Positions 19,497 through 31,519 of a DNA stretch of 64,000 nt are shown piece after piece (within the stretch, counting starts at the first letter, position 1; every line of letters starts with the position of its first letter). The DNA comes from Aradus depressus (taxonomy: Eukaryota > Arthropoda > Insecta > Hemiptera > Aradidae), in contig OY759218.1 of NCBI GenBank assembly GCA_963662175.1, forward strand, positions 1,612,001 through 1,676,000. The letters are read 5' to 3'. The notes beneath the pieces were generated by a model, which was given only the letters and a program-made list of their open reading frames with translations, did no database searches and had not been told where the DNA came from. The position numbers and the translations under genes are program-made.

Positions 19497-22400
19497 AAAG
19501 CTGAAAACGAGCGAGACCTTTATATCATGAGACATGGGGAACGAGTCGACTTTACTTTTGGAAAGTGGGTTCAATATTCATTTGATAATGAAGGTAATTA
19601 TAATTTGAAATATAACAGTATAAAAATATAGAAAAAAATAAGAGGAAATAGGAAATTAGAGTAAGAAATCTTGCTTTATAGAATTTTACATTGGCCTAGA
19701 ATATGAACCGGAGTCTCATTTTCCTCCCACATTTCCTGCACAGAAGGCTTCTATTGATTGTGTAGGTGTTCTTCATATGACAGTGCACTGTGATCAGCCC
19801 TGTCTCTTAGTTTTTAGGTCCATTCTGCTTTATTTAACATATCGGAGAAGAATAGAGAATAACATGTTTCTACCCTTCGAGAAGAGCTAAACAAATTTTC
19901 CTTGGATTGGTGATCGGATTGTCAATACGATGTGTGTTATTTATATTGCCATCTCTCGCCTGTCCCTGGAGGTCCCTCACTTATTCCCACTCTTCCCACC
20001 TCCCCCTCCACCTTCATCCGCCTCTCCCCAATGTTCACTCTCACACTTCCTAGAGATAGCGGAGTCTGACGTTGCAAAGACCCTTAATGAATTTGTGGCC
20101 GTGTGGCTCCCGGCCCTGACAATTTCTCTACCGACGTTATAAAAAAACACTCCAAACATCTTGTCCCCCCACTGACTCATATAATAAATCCAAGTATTTT
20201 TTTTCTTTTTACTGAAGATTCTATTTTTATTTATTTATTTTCTTTTCTCTCTTTCTTTTTTTGTATTGCTTCTCTACATTAGTTTTCTTTATTCTTAGGG
20301 ATTCTTCTATCTTAATGTGTACTTTATTAATTTATCGAATTACTGTCGTGTCCACTCGTATTATTATTCTCATCATTATTGTTGATTATATCTAAGCGTA
20401 TGTATATTTACTTTTTCATCTTCTTGATATATGTCAAAGATAGAGAATATGTTTAATTACACAACCCCACAAAAAAAAAACGTAATGTCCACTGAACTAG
20501 ACCCCCATGTCTATATGTTTTTGAGGTCGCTGAATCCGAATTCGACGTCCGTTTCACCCCATCGGGTCTATGGACACCGTAACCCCCCCCCCCCCCCCCC
20601 CCCCCCCCTTTCCCCTTATTTCTAGCGTTTCTCAGCATTGTCTCGGGTGTCCTCTGCTCTTCTTCTTCATTTATTCGAAAGTAAGACGTGGGGAGGGTAG
20701 GGGGTTAACATCCGATCAGAAACGCACCCCTTGAGGGGGTTAAACCACCCTTTCAGGGGGTGAAACTAGTTTTTTTCTGTTTTCGAAGGATTTCTGTCAG
20801 AATCACGACGAAGGAGGGGTTTGTATAAATATACAAGAACAAATATGAATTTATATATATATATATATTTCCAACACTCTCTATATATATATATGAGGAG
20901 GTGACGAACAAAAAGAGTTTAGTCACAAAAAATCGAGAAGTGAGCTGAGGGTATATTCGTGTAAGGATTGGTCATCCTGAAGTAATGTTATCACCCAAAA
21001 CGTGATTGACATTGAAGACAATTTAGTGACTGTTGGTGCGAGCAACGAAGGCAGCCGAAAAAGAGAAACTAAAGGAAGGAAGAGGGTTGATGAAAAGAGA
21101 AAGAGGTACTTGCAACCCAAAGGTTTCAACACATACAACCCTTGTCAACACAATAGTAAGCACTTTAAGTGCAATAAGTTTTCACCGAATGACTGTAAGT
21201 ACTTAAGGAACAAACTTTTAGTGTCGGATAAAGTAGCTCAGGATAACTTCATTTCCAGTTTCATTGATGTTCTCCCAGTAAAACGGCGCAGACCATTGGC
21301 CACAAGCAATAACAGCCGACCAAATTTTGTTTCCACTAAATATCGCTTAATAACGTCCAAGTAAAAAATGTTGCCAGTGTGCAAGAACCTTTTTATGAAA
21401 GTGATGTGTGTGAAACCTACTAGACTAAGAAGTATCTTTCAGGCCAAGTCTAAAGGCGAGCATCTTTCTGAAAAAAGAGGTGGAGACCGAAAGTCTCATA
21501 AAAATGCAGCAAAACGCCTTGCAGTTTCAGAATTTATCAAAAAGTTAAGGGGAAAAGAAAGCCACTACTGCAGGAAAAAGTCTAAAAGGATTTATCTCAG
21601 TGAAAACTTAAACATAAATATACTGTGCAAGATATACAACGAAGCTCAAGAGGATGACAGCCTCAAAGTCCCAAAATATCTGTTTAGAAGAGAGTTTTCA
21701 AAATTCAACATTGGTTTCAGGTCACCTGCGTCTGATGTCTGCAGTTATTGTCAAAAGTTAAAACATCTAATAAAAACTGCCCAGGATGCACAAACCAAGA
21801 TTGAGTACATGACACAAAAAAGAATTCACAAACTTCGTGCTAATGCTTTTTATAAAATCATGAAAGAAGATGTGCATTATGGAGTAAAACTTTGTTTTGA
21901 TCTTCAGCGGATCCAGTTTCTGCCAAAATCGCCTATTCAAGAGGCATACTACTCCCGTCAGTTTGGGTTTTATGCCATGTGTGTTGTTGAATTACCCGAA
22001 TCAAAACCAACTTTTTATGTCTGGTCAGAAGAACAAGCAGGAAAAGGCGCTGTGGAAGTAAGTTCAGCATTGTTCCATCACTTGCAGCTAGATGAAAATA
22101 CGAAAACTATGAAGCTGTTTTGTGATGGGTGTGGGCCTCGAAACAAAAACAACTATATTTTGCACACCTTAATGCATTACTTACTAAAATCTGAATCTGG
22201 TTTAGAAGCAATTCAGATCACATACCCGGTGCGTGGACACAGCTTCCTTCCAGCGGACAGAGTTTTTGGCCGTGTTGAAAAGTTACTTAGAAAGAAATCT
22301 GTTATTGTTGGAAAAGACGAGTACATCGATATCTACAAGTCTGTTGGAGATGTAAAAATTTTAGGAGTAGACTGGTTCTTATATGACACAAAAGCACTTT

Positions 22401-25400
22401 CCTCCAAAGATGGTTGCTTCAGACGCATGGAAGGAATATCAGACATGAAAAGAATCTTAATCAATAAGGGCAACAAACAGTGTAAAGGAAGAATAGTACC
22501 TTTTCTTGAAGTAAAAGGCCTACAGTACTTCCAGTTTGAATTTGAGGCAAAACCTTGGGTAACTCTTAGAAAGAAAAATTGGAATGTTACAAGATAGATG
22601 CAAAAGCTTCGAGGTAGCCATGCTACCTTTGATGCACAATATCAAAGAAGCCAAGAAAAAGGATGTGAAAAAACTTTTGGAGCTGATGTTTGGAGATGAT
22701 TGGAGAAAGGAATTAAGGCTGAAGTGGTATGCCGATATAATTGACAATGTCTTACCAACTGCAAATAACGAAGATCTTGAAGTTGATGATCAAGAAGTTG
22801 TGTGCAACTGTATGGATGAAGACTGTGGATTTCATGTGTAAAAACTTTTAAAAAAAACCATACAACAAACGTTGACAAAGGCCTAAGGAATCTGTATATC
22901 TGACTGTATTCTTGTCTAGTGTTGTCAGTGTTAAAATGTTCAAACAAAAGAGATCCTAAAAATGTACAATCAAAAAAGGTTTAATCGTAAAACGTTCAAT
23001 CAAAAGAAATTTAATCCAAAAGTAACCAACAAAAAAGGTTTACTCCAGTAATTTAAACGTATTTCGTAGGAAAATGTAAAGTTTTTATCACCAAGGTGAA
23101 TGTTTTCATGATTAACAAAGCTTATTACAACTGTGTAAAATTAAATAATAGTAAAAATATTTCAGATTATTGAGTAGCAGTTTTTCTTTAATACCCAAAA
23201 TTGCTATACATGTGACTAAACTCATTTTGTTCGTCACCTCCTCATATATACAGGGTGTTGGAAAAAGGCCGGTACCCCTAAAAATTTCCTAGGGGCGATG
23301 TTTTTTTTAAAGATGTCAAACTCGTATCGTATAGGAAATTTTCCATATCCGTTGTCATATTTTGTGACTTAAATGCATCTTTTCTTGTGATATCTCGTTC
23401 TCTTTTCTTCAAAGGATCTATGGAGTGGGTTCCTTTTACCTTTCACCTCTTTCCCTGCACATTCTCTCTTCAAATTCCAACAATAGTCGGCCATCATGTT
23501 AACGTCCCATCTTCCTTGATACCTACGTTCCATTACCTTAATATCTTGGAGAAATCTTATCCCCCTGTTCCTCACTGTAATATCCCAAATTCATTGGGAA
23601 GTAATCTAAATGGGAATCCAAGAAATGTAATTTAAGATTCATTAAACATCCCAGCTTATGAAAATTTTCCACCATATTGGCTGCCAATTCTCTGTAGTCT
23701 TCACTCTTATGATTGCCCAAGAAATTTTCCACAATGTTCACGAAACTCGTCCATGCAGCTCTCTCGTCAGCGTTGAAATGGTGAAATGAAACGGTGATCT
23801 CTCATTGTCTTCCGGATTTGTAGTCCATCGAAAATGCCTTCTCTTAATTTTGCATCAGATATTCTGGGGAACAGCTGTTGCAAGTACTTGAAACGTTCGC
23901 CTTCTTTATCAAGAGCCTTTACGAACTGCTTAATGAGCCCAAGCTTAATATGAAGGGAAAGGAGCAGTACCCCCTCTGAATTCACTAAAGATTCCTGTGA
24001 AATATTTTTTGTTCCTGGCTCGAGCGAAGTTCTTGTCGGCCATTCTTTCTTCAAGTAATGATTTGCGCGATCTCTGCTGTCCCATAAGCACAAGAAGCAA
24101 GGGTGTTTTGTATAACCGGACTGTTGCCCCAGAATCATGCTCAGAATCTTCAAATCCCCACATATTTTCCAGTTATGTTCTGAATAATTGATTTTATCCG
24201 GATGTCCGGATAATCGGTGTCCCGATTAGCGGGACTCTACTGTATATACAAACCCCTCCCCCATCCTGATTCTGACAAAAATCCTTCGAAAACAGAAAAT
24301 AACTAGTTTCACCCCCTGAAAGGGTGGTTTAACCCCCTCAAGGGGTGCGTTTCTGATCGGATGTTAACCCCCTACCCTCCCCACGTCTCACTTTCGAATA
24401 AATGAAGAAGAAGAGCAGAGGACACTCGAGACAATGCTGAGAAACGCAAGAAATAAGGGGAATAAAGGGGGGGGGGGGGGGGGGTTACGGTGTCCATAGA
24501 CCTGATGGGGTGAAACGGACGTCGAATTCGGATTCAGCGACCTCGAAAACATATAGACATGGGGGTCTAGTTCAGTGGATATGACCTTTTTTTTCGTGGG
24601 GCTGTGTTATTAACAGCGATTGTACAGTCCTAGCTGACTGCTCCCCCTCCCACACTCAGTCTCCGTCTTCTGGGAGGAGCTAGCATATTTATCATTTGTC
24701 TTATTTTGTAATGATTTATAGGAATAAAAAAAAATAAATAAAAAAACTTTTCTTCACTTTTTACTCACATTTCATTTGAGTAGTTAGTCACTTTAGCAGT
24801 TCTCTTTGATAGTTTAGTATTATTACTTATTAAGCTTAGTATTCAGGCCAAAATGGCCGGGTGCGCTGGTATAGTCGCAGGGCTGCAAAAGAAATTAAAA
24901 TTTTGCCGTGTGGCAAAGTAATTGTGGTTAGTAGTGGACTGTATTTAAAATTAGAGAAAAACTAAAATGCTCACCGGAAATCCCATACTAGCTTTTTATG
25001 TTATTATTTTGGGTGGGATCACCGTTTTGGCAGAGGACTCATCTGAGACTAATGTGGCTTGGCTTTTGTTCAGATCGGTACATGCGTATGGACATGAACA
25101 TGCCGCCAGTACTCCCAAACAGAGCCGGGGGTACAGCTGCCTTCGTCAACGATTCGCCCCTTACAGTGATCGGGGAAATGCAGGCCCGGCTCACCGGTGA
25201 GGCCATGAGAGACAACAACATCAATATAGATCATATCTATGTATCACCTTCCCTCAGATGTATTCAAACTGGCAACAATGTTATTCAAGGTAGTTGTTTT
25301 TATCTATTATTTGTTGTGGATTGATTTTATCTGCTATCTATGTGTTATTGTGAGTCTGTGACATAATTATAGGGTGACTGAAAATACTGGTAAAATGCCA

Positions 25401-28400
25401 GGGCTCCGACTTTCTTTTTTACTTTGTTATGATAGCATAATGCCAAACAATCGAAATCGAGTTTTCAACTGAAATTCACGTTTCAAGGTTCTCTGAAACA
25501 GGTTTGACCATTTTCGCGGTGATGTCTGTCTGTGTATGCATCAGTATGTTTGTTTTTCTGTGACTGGATTTTCGTCCTGTGATTTATTGGCGGTTTTTTT
25601 TTATCAGAAGCCAATTCGCGAAGTGAGTAGGCAAAACCCGAAACTCCTAACGACCGCAGACACTGCATTCTTTTGGATGATTGAAAAAATCAAAGCATAT
25701 CATATACAAATCATCTCGGGGATCCTAATAAATAAATTGTTCACCTTCCCGTTAGTCATTTTAGGGAAACGGTAGAGTTTCTTCTGTCGTATATATAGAA
25801 AATTAAAAAAAACATCTCTAGTCGGTCCTTGTAACGTCTGCAGTCGTTATGAGTTTCGGGCTTTGCCTAGTTACTCCAGGAAGTGCCTGAATTCGGCTCC
25901 TGACGGTAACAGATACATGACCCTTTTAATGTATCTACAATATATCTTGTTAATGTCAGGTTTAGGCCGAGAAGGGGAGCTGGAGATGTGCATAGAGCCA
26001 GGGCTGTTCGAGTGGTCAGCCTGGTACACGGAGGGACTGCCGGAATGGCTCAACCAACAAGAACTGAGGACCCTCGGCTACAATGTCGACTTTGACTATG
26101 TCCCTATACTCACAGCTGAAGACTTGGTCGCGACCCGGGAGTCATTGGAAGAGTTCTATGACCGTGGCTACTATGTCACCTCTACCCTTGTTGATAAAAC
26201 ATATGCAACAGGTAACTGAGTTGGGCAAAATTATATTAAATTTACGAGTTTTAATTATCAAAAATAATTTCAAATCATTTTATTTATTTTCAAGCAAGCA
26301 GACATTTTCTACGATCTCCAGTACAATGTTGTTGATATTCTTATAAGTGAAATAGCTTAGTTTCCCTAACGAGACTTGACTATCGCTTAAAATAACAGAA
26401 TTTCTAATTTCATCCATCTGCAAAGCATATTTGAGGGCGGCCTCTAAAATAGATATAAGTTCGGCGGACACCATAGAGAAACCTGATGGTAAAGAGAACA
26501 TACCCCTATAGTCTTTCTGAGGATCGTAAAAAGCCGAGCCACACCCTTGTCTCCAAATCCTTAGAACGAATAGCCCAATCCCAACTATCCTCTTACGGAT
26601 GCACAATGGGTCCCACTGCCCGATCAATATAACAGTGATCACTTCCCTGCACTAACACTGATAAAGAGCGAAGTAGAGTTGAGTGGAAGGATAAGACGTT
26701 GGGTCGTGAAACAGGCGGATTGGGAGCTATACAAAACCCTAATGGTAAAGGACAACCAATAACGAATGGACCCGGAGTAAAACTGCGCGTGTCTCGAGAA
26801 TATCATCCTTTCCGCAGCAAGTGAAGCGATCCCCAGAACGTCTGAACAATACAAAAGAAGCCTCTTCCCTGGTTTAACAATGAGTGCAAAACAAGTATAA
26901 GGAATAGAAGAAGAGCTCTCAGAAAGTTCAAGGGAAACACGACAGGAACCAACCTCATAGAGTACAAAAAACTAAAATCTATCAGCAGGAAAGTTATAAA
27001 AGAGAGTAAAATGAGTTGCTGGAGAGACTATATCTCAGGCATCAACTCATCTACTCCCTCGGAACAAGTATGGAAAAAGATAACAGCAATCTCGGGAAAA
27101 AAAGTATCCCCACAAATCATACTCGAAATAAACAGAAAACTCTGTTCTAATCAAAAACAAGTAGCCAACCGACTTGCCGAAACCTTTGCACTATCCGAAC
27201 TAATACCAGACCCATCATTTGTTGAATACAAGAATAAAAAAGAAAAAAACGACATCATCTTCACTTCAGCTGACAACAATGAAGACTACAATATACCATT
27301 TAGCACGTGGGAACTCGAAACAGCCTTAAGAAAACTTAAAGGTAAATCTCCTGGTCCCGATAACATCGTATATAAAATGGTTAAAAATCTTCCTATAGAA
27401 ATCTTATAAGCCTTACTCCAATTATATAACCAGATATGGGCAACTGGGATATTCCCAAGAAGATGGAAAAAATCTTACATTATACCCATACTCAAGCCTG
27501 AAAAAGATAAACGAGATCTTTCTAGCTATCGCCCTATCTCGCTCTCATGCTGCCTCTGCAAGATCATGGAAAAGATGGTCAACAGGAGACTCTCGTGGAA
27601 GCTAGAGAATGAAAAGTTACTCTCTAACCTACAATGTAGCTTCCGGAAGAGGAGATCAACGGTCGATAACCTGGTAAAAATAGAAGCCGTACTACAGGAT
27701 GCATTCATCAACAAACAAGAAGCTGTAGGAATTTTTTTTGACATCACAAAAGCTTTCGATACAACATGGCGCTATGACATCTTAAAGACTCTGTCTGCCT
27801 GGGGATTCAGAGGTAATCTCCCAATTTTCATAAAAGGCTTTCTCACACACCACTCTTTCCGCGTATTACTAGGTTACAATCTGTTAAGTTCAAAAATGCA
27901 AAACCAAGGCGTACCACAGGGAAGTGTTCTAAGCACAACCCTCTTCATGATCGCTATAAACAAAATTGATCAGTGTCTAACAAAAAACGTACAAGGATTT
28001 CTCTATGCAGATGACTTCGCCATAATATGTAGAGGACACAACATGAAAAATGTCCAGTCGAGCCTCCAAAACACAGTCAACAAAATACAAAGGTGGTCGC
28101 AAGAAACAGGACTAAGAGTCTCCTTGGACAAGACCTGTTGGGTTCACTTTCACCGGAAAAGAAACGTTCTATCAAATCCTGTAATAACAGTTGAAAGTAC
28201 CCCCATACGCTATGTCAATCAAGTTCGTTTCCTGGGAGTAATTCTGGACTCCAAATTAAACTGGATAGCCCATATCAAGTACCTCAAAGAAAAATGCTCG
28301 AATTCCATGAAAATCCTTTATCTTTTGAGGAATTTGGACTGGGGCTCTGATAGAGAAACATCAAGATATACAAAGCCATCATATGCTCCAAAATGGACTA

Positions 28401-28895
28401 CTGTTGTTTCGTGTACGGATCCGCGAGAAAATCCTATCTGGAAATACTCGACGCCATCCATCACAAAGGTATCCGTGTCGCAACAGAAGCATTTAGAACA
28501 AGCCCTATAGCGAGTATCTGCACTTATTACTTAGGAGGTCCATCGTTGGACGGTTAATACTAGCTGTGGTCACTAGCGTTCTCAAACACAAACTAGCTAT
28601 ATCCTATATAAATCCGGTCTCTGCTTATTACTTTGTAGATATAATAGTGATTTGTTCGTTGTCAGGTGGGAACTTGCTGGTGATAGGACACGCAGCCAGT
28701 CTGGACACTTGCTCCCGACAGCTGCTCGGTGGAAACCCCCGCTCCGCAGCCAAGCTGATGAAGCTGCTCCAACGAGTCTATTACTGCAGTGTTCTGAGGC
28801 TTCATTACTCCCATTCACACTGGGCCGTCCACGAGGCTCACTTCCCTCCACTAACACATACCAGCAACCCTCGCTTCGATCATACCATTATGTAA
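19497..28895 (+). CDS. UBASH3 / ecdysteroid-phosphate phosphatase-like, histidine phosphatase domain (4 exons)
   Basis: Four exons joined by phase-1 introns: 19497-19593, 25074-25289, 25960-26211, 28666-28895 (stop TAA). All introns are GT-AG. Together they encode ~265 residues of a 2H/RHG histidine phosphatase of the UBASH3A/B (STS) group, whose insect members dephosphorylate ecdysteroid phosphates. The phospho-acceptor is in IMRHGER. Other family blocks are DLNMP-like [30 protein letters not shown], the second histidine in VIGHAASLD, and the end [12 protein letters not shown]. All catalytic residues are present and no stop interrupts the exons, so this looks like a working host gene. The N-terminal UBA, phosphodiesterase and SH3 parts must lie upstream; the first exon boundary shown is uncertain. 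Introns carry most of the transposons of this region. Confidence 0.85.
19594..20452. other. Phosphatase intron 1, 5' part: no gene recognised
   Basis: Pyrimidine-rich and AT-rich sequence with no recognisable domain. Confidence 0.5.
20895..23243 (+). mobile_element. DNA transposon with 32-bp TIRs and a DUF7869-like transposase
   Basis: The ends at 20895-20926 and 23212-23243 are inverted copies of 32 bp with a single mismatch; the outer bases are GAGGAGGTGACGAAC. Both flanks are ATATAT tracts, which fits a TA or longer TA-rich target duplication. The 2,349-bp unit carries one gene on the plus strand. It is inserted inside the larger inverted-repeat structure. Confidence 0.85.
21002..22841 (+). 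pseudogene. DUF7869-like putative DDE transposase (one stop, one frameshift)
   Basis: Frame open from ~20982 (no ATG) to a single in-frame TAA at 21362-21364, then 21368-22597, then a frame change near 22584 to 22841. Residues after the stop include [13 protein letters not shown] Cys pair follows (DVCSYCQKL). Next come [24 protein letters not shown], the [11 protein letters not shown] block, and [16 protein letters not shown]. The three acidic positions (D in FDLQ, D in FCDGC, and D/E in the HSFLP...EK block) are spaced as expected for an RNase H-type transposase. I recognise the domain as the DUF7869-type found many times in arthropod genomes. The flanking TIRs make a transposase role likely, but that is inference. 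The 5' exon is unresolved. Confidence 0.6.
23369..24153 (-). pseudogene. Arthropod repetitive protein (uncharacterised), broken
   Basis: Three overlapping minus-strand frames give one protein. In order: a [20 protein letters not shown] block, PLSHIKLGL-type ([17 protein letters not shown]), [44 protein letters not shown], and [17 protein letters not shown]. This protein is scattered through many arthropod genomes in low-quality predictions and I take it to be transposon-derived; the class is unknown to me. Frameshifts occur near 23540 and 23750. A short piece of it recurs at 33345-33530, next to the same inverted-repeat sequence, so the two belong to one element. Confidence 0.6.
24194..24241 (-). 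mobile_element. Pogo/Tigger-like terminal inverted repeat
   Basis: On the minus strand it reads CAGTAGAGTCCCGCTAATCG and then a GGACATCCGGATAA segment, the well-known start of Tigger/pogo/jerky-type elements. Only one end is seen; the following TATA could be the TA target. Confidence 0.55.
24620..25073. other. Phosphatase intron 1, 3' part: no gene recognised
   Basis: AT-rich. It ends in a good acceptor (TTTTGTTCAG) at 25064-25073. Confidence 0.5.
25619..25876. repeat. Small inverted-repeat (MITE-like) element in intron 2
   Basis: The arms (about 25619-25668 and 25834-25876) share ~44 bp in opposite orientation with few mismatches: AGGCAAAACCCGAAACTCC on the left and its near-complement on the right. 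Length ~260 bp and no coding capacity. Confidence 0.6.
26280..26642 (-). pseudogene. LINE RNase H fragment (inverted)
   Basis: The minus-strand frame carries a C-terminal RNase H pattern: [33 protein letters not shown]. This type belongs to I-clade LINEs. Its orientation is opposite to the adjoining reverse transcriptase at 26860-28510, so either two insertions or a rearranged one. It lies in intron 3 of the phosphatase gene. Confidence 0.65.
26860..28510 (+). pseudogene. I/jockey-type LINE, partial ORF2 with reverse transcriptase
   Basis: Starts in a [24 protein letters not shown] linker and enters the RT. A stop at 27407-27409 interrupts at NLPIEIL. The frame is intact from 27410 to 28510 apart from shifts near its end. 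RT motifs: [21 protein letters not shown], the catalytic YADDFAI, and [12 protein letters not shown]. The 5' endonuclease and the in-place RNase H are missing. Inserted in intron 3 of the phosphatase. Confidence 0.85.
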
Positions 28896-28899
28896 ATGA

Positions 28900-29600
28900 T
28901 CCGGTAACAGTATTATTCATTTGAGTTATTCTTTGATACATTTTAACTTATCCGATTTTCATAAAAACTGGTGAAAATGTATGTTTTTGCCATTAAAAAA
29001 AAAAATCTCAAACTCCGAATACAACCTCATTTTAAAAATAATTGATTAAGGATTGTGTAACATATATACCGGGTGATTCATTTAACCTGAAAAACAAGAA
29101 TAAATCGAAAAATAAGCTTTATCGAAAGAAATTGTTCAAACAGAAGTTGCAGGGTTTAAAGGGGGACATATAATGGTAATACGAAATTTAACCTCGAGTG
29201 TCGTTTTCAGGGTCAAATCAAGGTCAACTTCGATTTTCTCAATGGAAACCCATAGTTTTAATTGCATACTTGTATTCTACGTGAAAAAATACGTATCTTT
29301 TGTAGGAAAAGTTTTGTTTGAAAATGCCAATTTTTTTATGGTTTTGAGAATTTAAAAACACAAATTTGATGCACAAAGAAATAAACATCGATTAAATTAA
29401 AAAGGATGTTATTGTAACAAAGAGTCAATATTTTACACAAAATGTATTTATTTATTTATTTTAAAAGTAAATAATATGTAAACATAACTGAAACAAAGAA
29501 GTTATTTATTACTACGAGGTGAGACCTAATTCTGTTGTAGTTGATATCTTGTGCTTTATCTAGACGTACACAATATCACTGATGAAATATTGAATTTTTC
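28900..29600. other. No gene recognised; AT-rich
   Basis: Downstream of the phosphatase stop. AATAAA-like sites are present but I cannot choose the 3' end of its UTR. Confidence 0.4.
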
Positions 29601-29612
29601 TAAAAATTAATA

Positions 29613-30180
29613 ATGGAATATTCAACTATCCCGGAGAAAATTGAAATTATTTTCATTTATGGAGAAGCTCGTCGAAGCATAAAGAATGCTGTTGAATTGT
29701 ATGCTGAACGTTTTCCCGATCGAAGGCCAATATCTACATCGTCTTTTTATCGTGTTGTAAATCAATTTTCTGAAGATGGTTCTATTCAACCAAAAAAAAG
29801 GAAACCATGGAGAGTGAATGTATGGTACGGAATTATTGGGGATAAACTTATAGGCCCTTTTTTCATTGATGGTAATTTAAATGGAGAAAAGTATGCAGAA
29901 TTTTTAGACCAACAATTACCAGAGCTTCTTGAAAATTTGACCCTTCAAGAAAGAATGAATATGTGGTTCCAAAACGATGGTTGTTCAGCGCATTATGCAA
30001 TAACAGCACGTGAATTATTATAACGAGACTATCCTAACCGGTGGATTGGTCGAGGTGGTCCAGTAAACTGGCCAGCTAGGTCACCGGACTTAACTTCACC
30101 AGATCTGTGGAAACTTGTGAAATCTAAAAGGGACCATAGCCCCGCTAAAACAATTTTGCTTCGAAAATTGTTCTAATTGG
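29613..30180 (+). pseudogene. Tc1/mariner-superfamily transposase (DUF4817 + DDE), internally deleted
   Basis: An ATG at 29613 opens a DUF4817-type helix-turn-helix part (PEKIEIIFIYGEARRS, YAERFPDRRPIS). It then jumps directly to the catalytic half (WRVNVWYGIIGDKLIGPFFIDG), skipping the first catalytic Asp region. FQNDGCSAHYA follows, with the second Asp. After TAA at 30021-30023 the conserved RWIGRGGPVNWPARSPDL stretch continues in frame. The deletion removes ~100 residues, so it is inactive. A possible end is at 29069 (ACCGGGTGATTCATTT). Confidence 0.8.
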
Positions 30181-31300
30181 ATTTTTCTAAAAAAATCCAA
30201 AATCCAAAACATAAATCTTCTCGATTTTTGTGGCAATTAGGGAGATGACTGTTTTTGGTCTGGTTGATTTGGAATGACTCATATTTATAAGTTGTGTCCT
30301 TGAGTTGATAAGAATATTGGTAATATAATGGTGTTTATTAAGCAATATGTTGTATTCATGTAAAAATGTGTTTCTGTGGTGTTTTTTGTTGTTAAATCTG
30401 TTTGATTTAAATTCCTTTTGAGTTATCCATTCCGGACAATTCCCAGCTATTTTTGTGATTTAGACTAGATATAATTGTAGAACCGTTAGGATTAGAATTT
30501 TTATTTTTTTACTATCACCCGCGTTACCCTTGGTTGAGGGATGGATATTGATTTCGTGAAAATATATTATTAATTGAATATTAAATAAAAAGTGGATATT
30601 CGGGAGTAACTGCGCGTTATAACGTGCGTTAACCGGAAAAAGTATATAAACCTTTTTCCTCTCTGCCCCCACTCTACCTCACACCCCATTGTCGCCTTTT
30701 TCGCTACTCGAAAATTTTATTTGTCTCTGTTATTTCTAACTTTAGCGAAAAAATTTATGGAACAAAAAATGTTTTAAATGATAAGGTCTTTCAGTAACTG
30801 TTTAACGTAGGATCAAAGTAATTGACAAAACATCATACTACTCCAACTAAACTAATGACAAACAGACACTAAAACTAAAATCCGCTTGTATGGTCTTTGT
30901 TTAAGTGAGACGGATACAACCAAATTTATTACAAAGACACAGCCCTCCCCCTCATACTTACGATTTTATTTATTAATATTAATTTATTTTTTTAAATCTA
31001 AGATTTTAAGTAAATTATGATTTTAGTATTTTGCATGTACATTAATATCCATGACTGTATAATAGATATTCGCGGTATATCGTGTTACTTTGTAAACCTC
31101 TAGAGAATTTTCTTAATCTAGTTTTTAAATAAATCATAATTGTTCAATTTTTTTTTTTTTTTTTTTTTATAATTAGTCTTATTTGTCAGTATTATTTTTC
31201 TTTATTTACCTATGTATTTTTTTTAAAAATATTTTTCTTAATTTTGCTTATTTTCTTTATTATCGCCGCATGGGTTTTGCCAACAACCCTATCTCGTAAA
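30181..31300. other. No gene recognised; AT-rich
   Basis: Long T- and A-rich tracts (for example 31149-31170) and no coding motif. Confidence 0.5.
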
Positions 31301-31304
31301 AAAA

Positions 31305-31511
31305 ATGACCATATCTGGCCTCGGAATGGATAGATTTAATGGCAAGACTCGGACTTGGAACATCCCTAATCAGGGTAGGAGGAGGTGGTTCCACAATGGC
31401 TATGCCACGATTGTGGAGAAAGAAGATGAAATCAAACACATCTTCTACGACCAGCTAGAATCCCTAGAGCAGGTCCTATCGTACGACATTTCAATGATCG
31501 TTGGAAATTAG
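31305..31511 (+). pseudogene. RTE-like LINE endonuclease fragment
   Basis: A 68-codon piece with a KTRTWNIPNQG segment, and EIKHIFYDQLE...YDISMIVGN, which resembles the stretch before the GD-x-N catalytic motif of APE-type endonucleases in RTE-like LINEs. Strongly decayed. Confidence 0.35.
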
Positions 31512-31519
31512 TAGATATT

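Larger units (their letters stand above)
20453..24614. repeat. Long inverted repeat pair (20453-20836 / 24238-24614)
   Basis: The arms share, in opposite orientation, a segment containing GGTCTAGTTCAGTGGA, the GAATTCGGATTCAGCGACC block, a G/C homopolymer and TTAACCCCCTACCCTCCCC. Identity is high over ~380 bp with small gaps. A partial third copy is at 33119-33245. Enclosed are a nested DNA transposon (20895-23243), an antisense repetitive protein and a pogo-like end. It behaves like the long terminal inverted repeats of a DNA or foldback element of unknown class. Confidence 0.8.

Noticed and set aside
26639..26854. 71-codon minus-strand gene
   Set aside because: Opposite the decayed linker of the plus-strand LINE; no domain.
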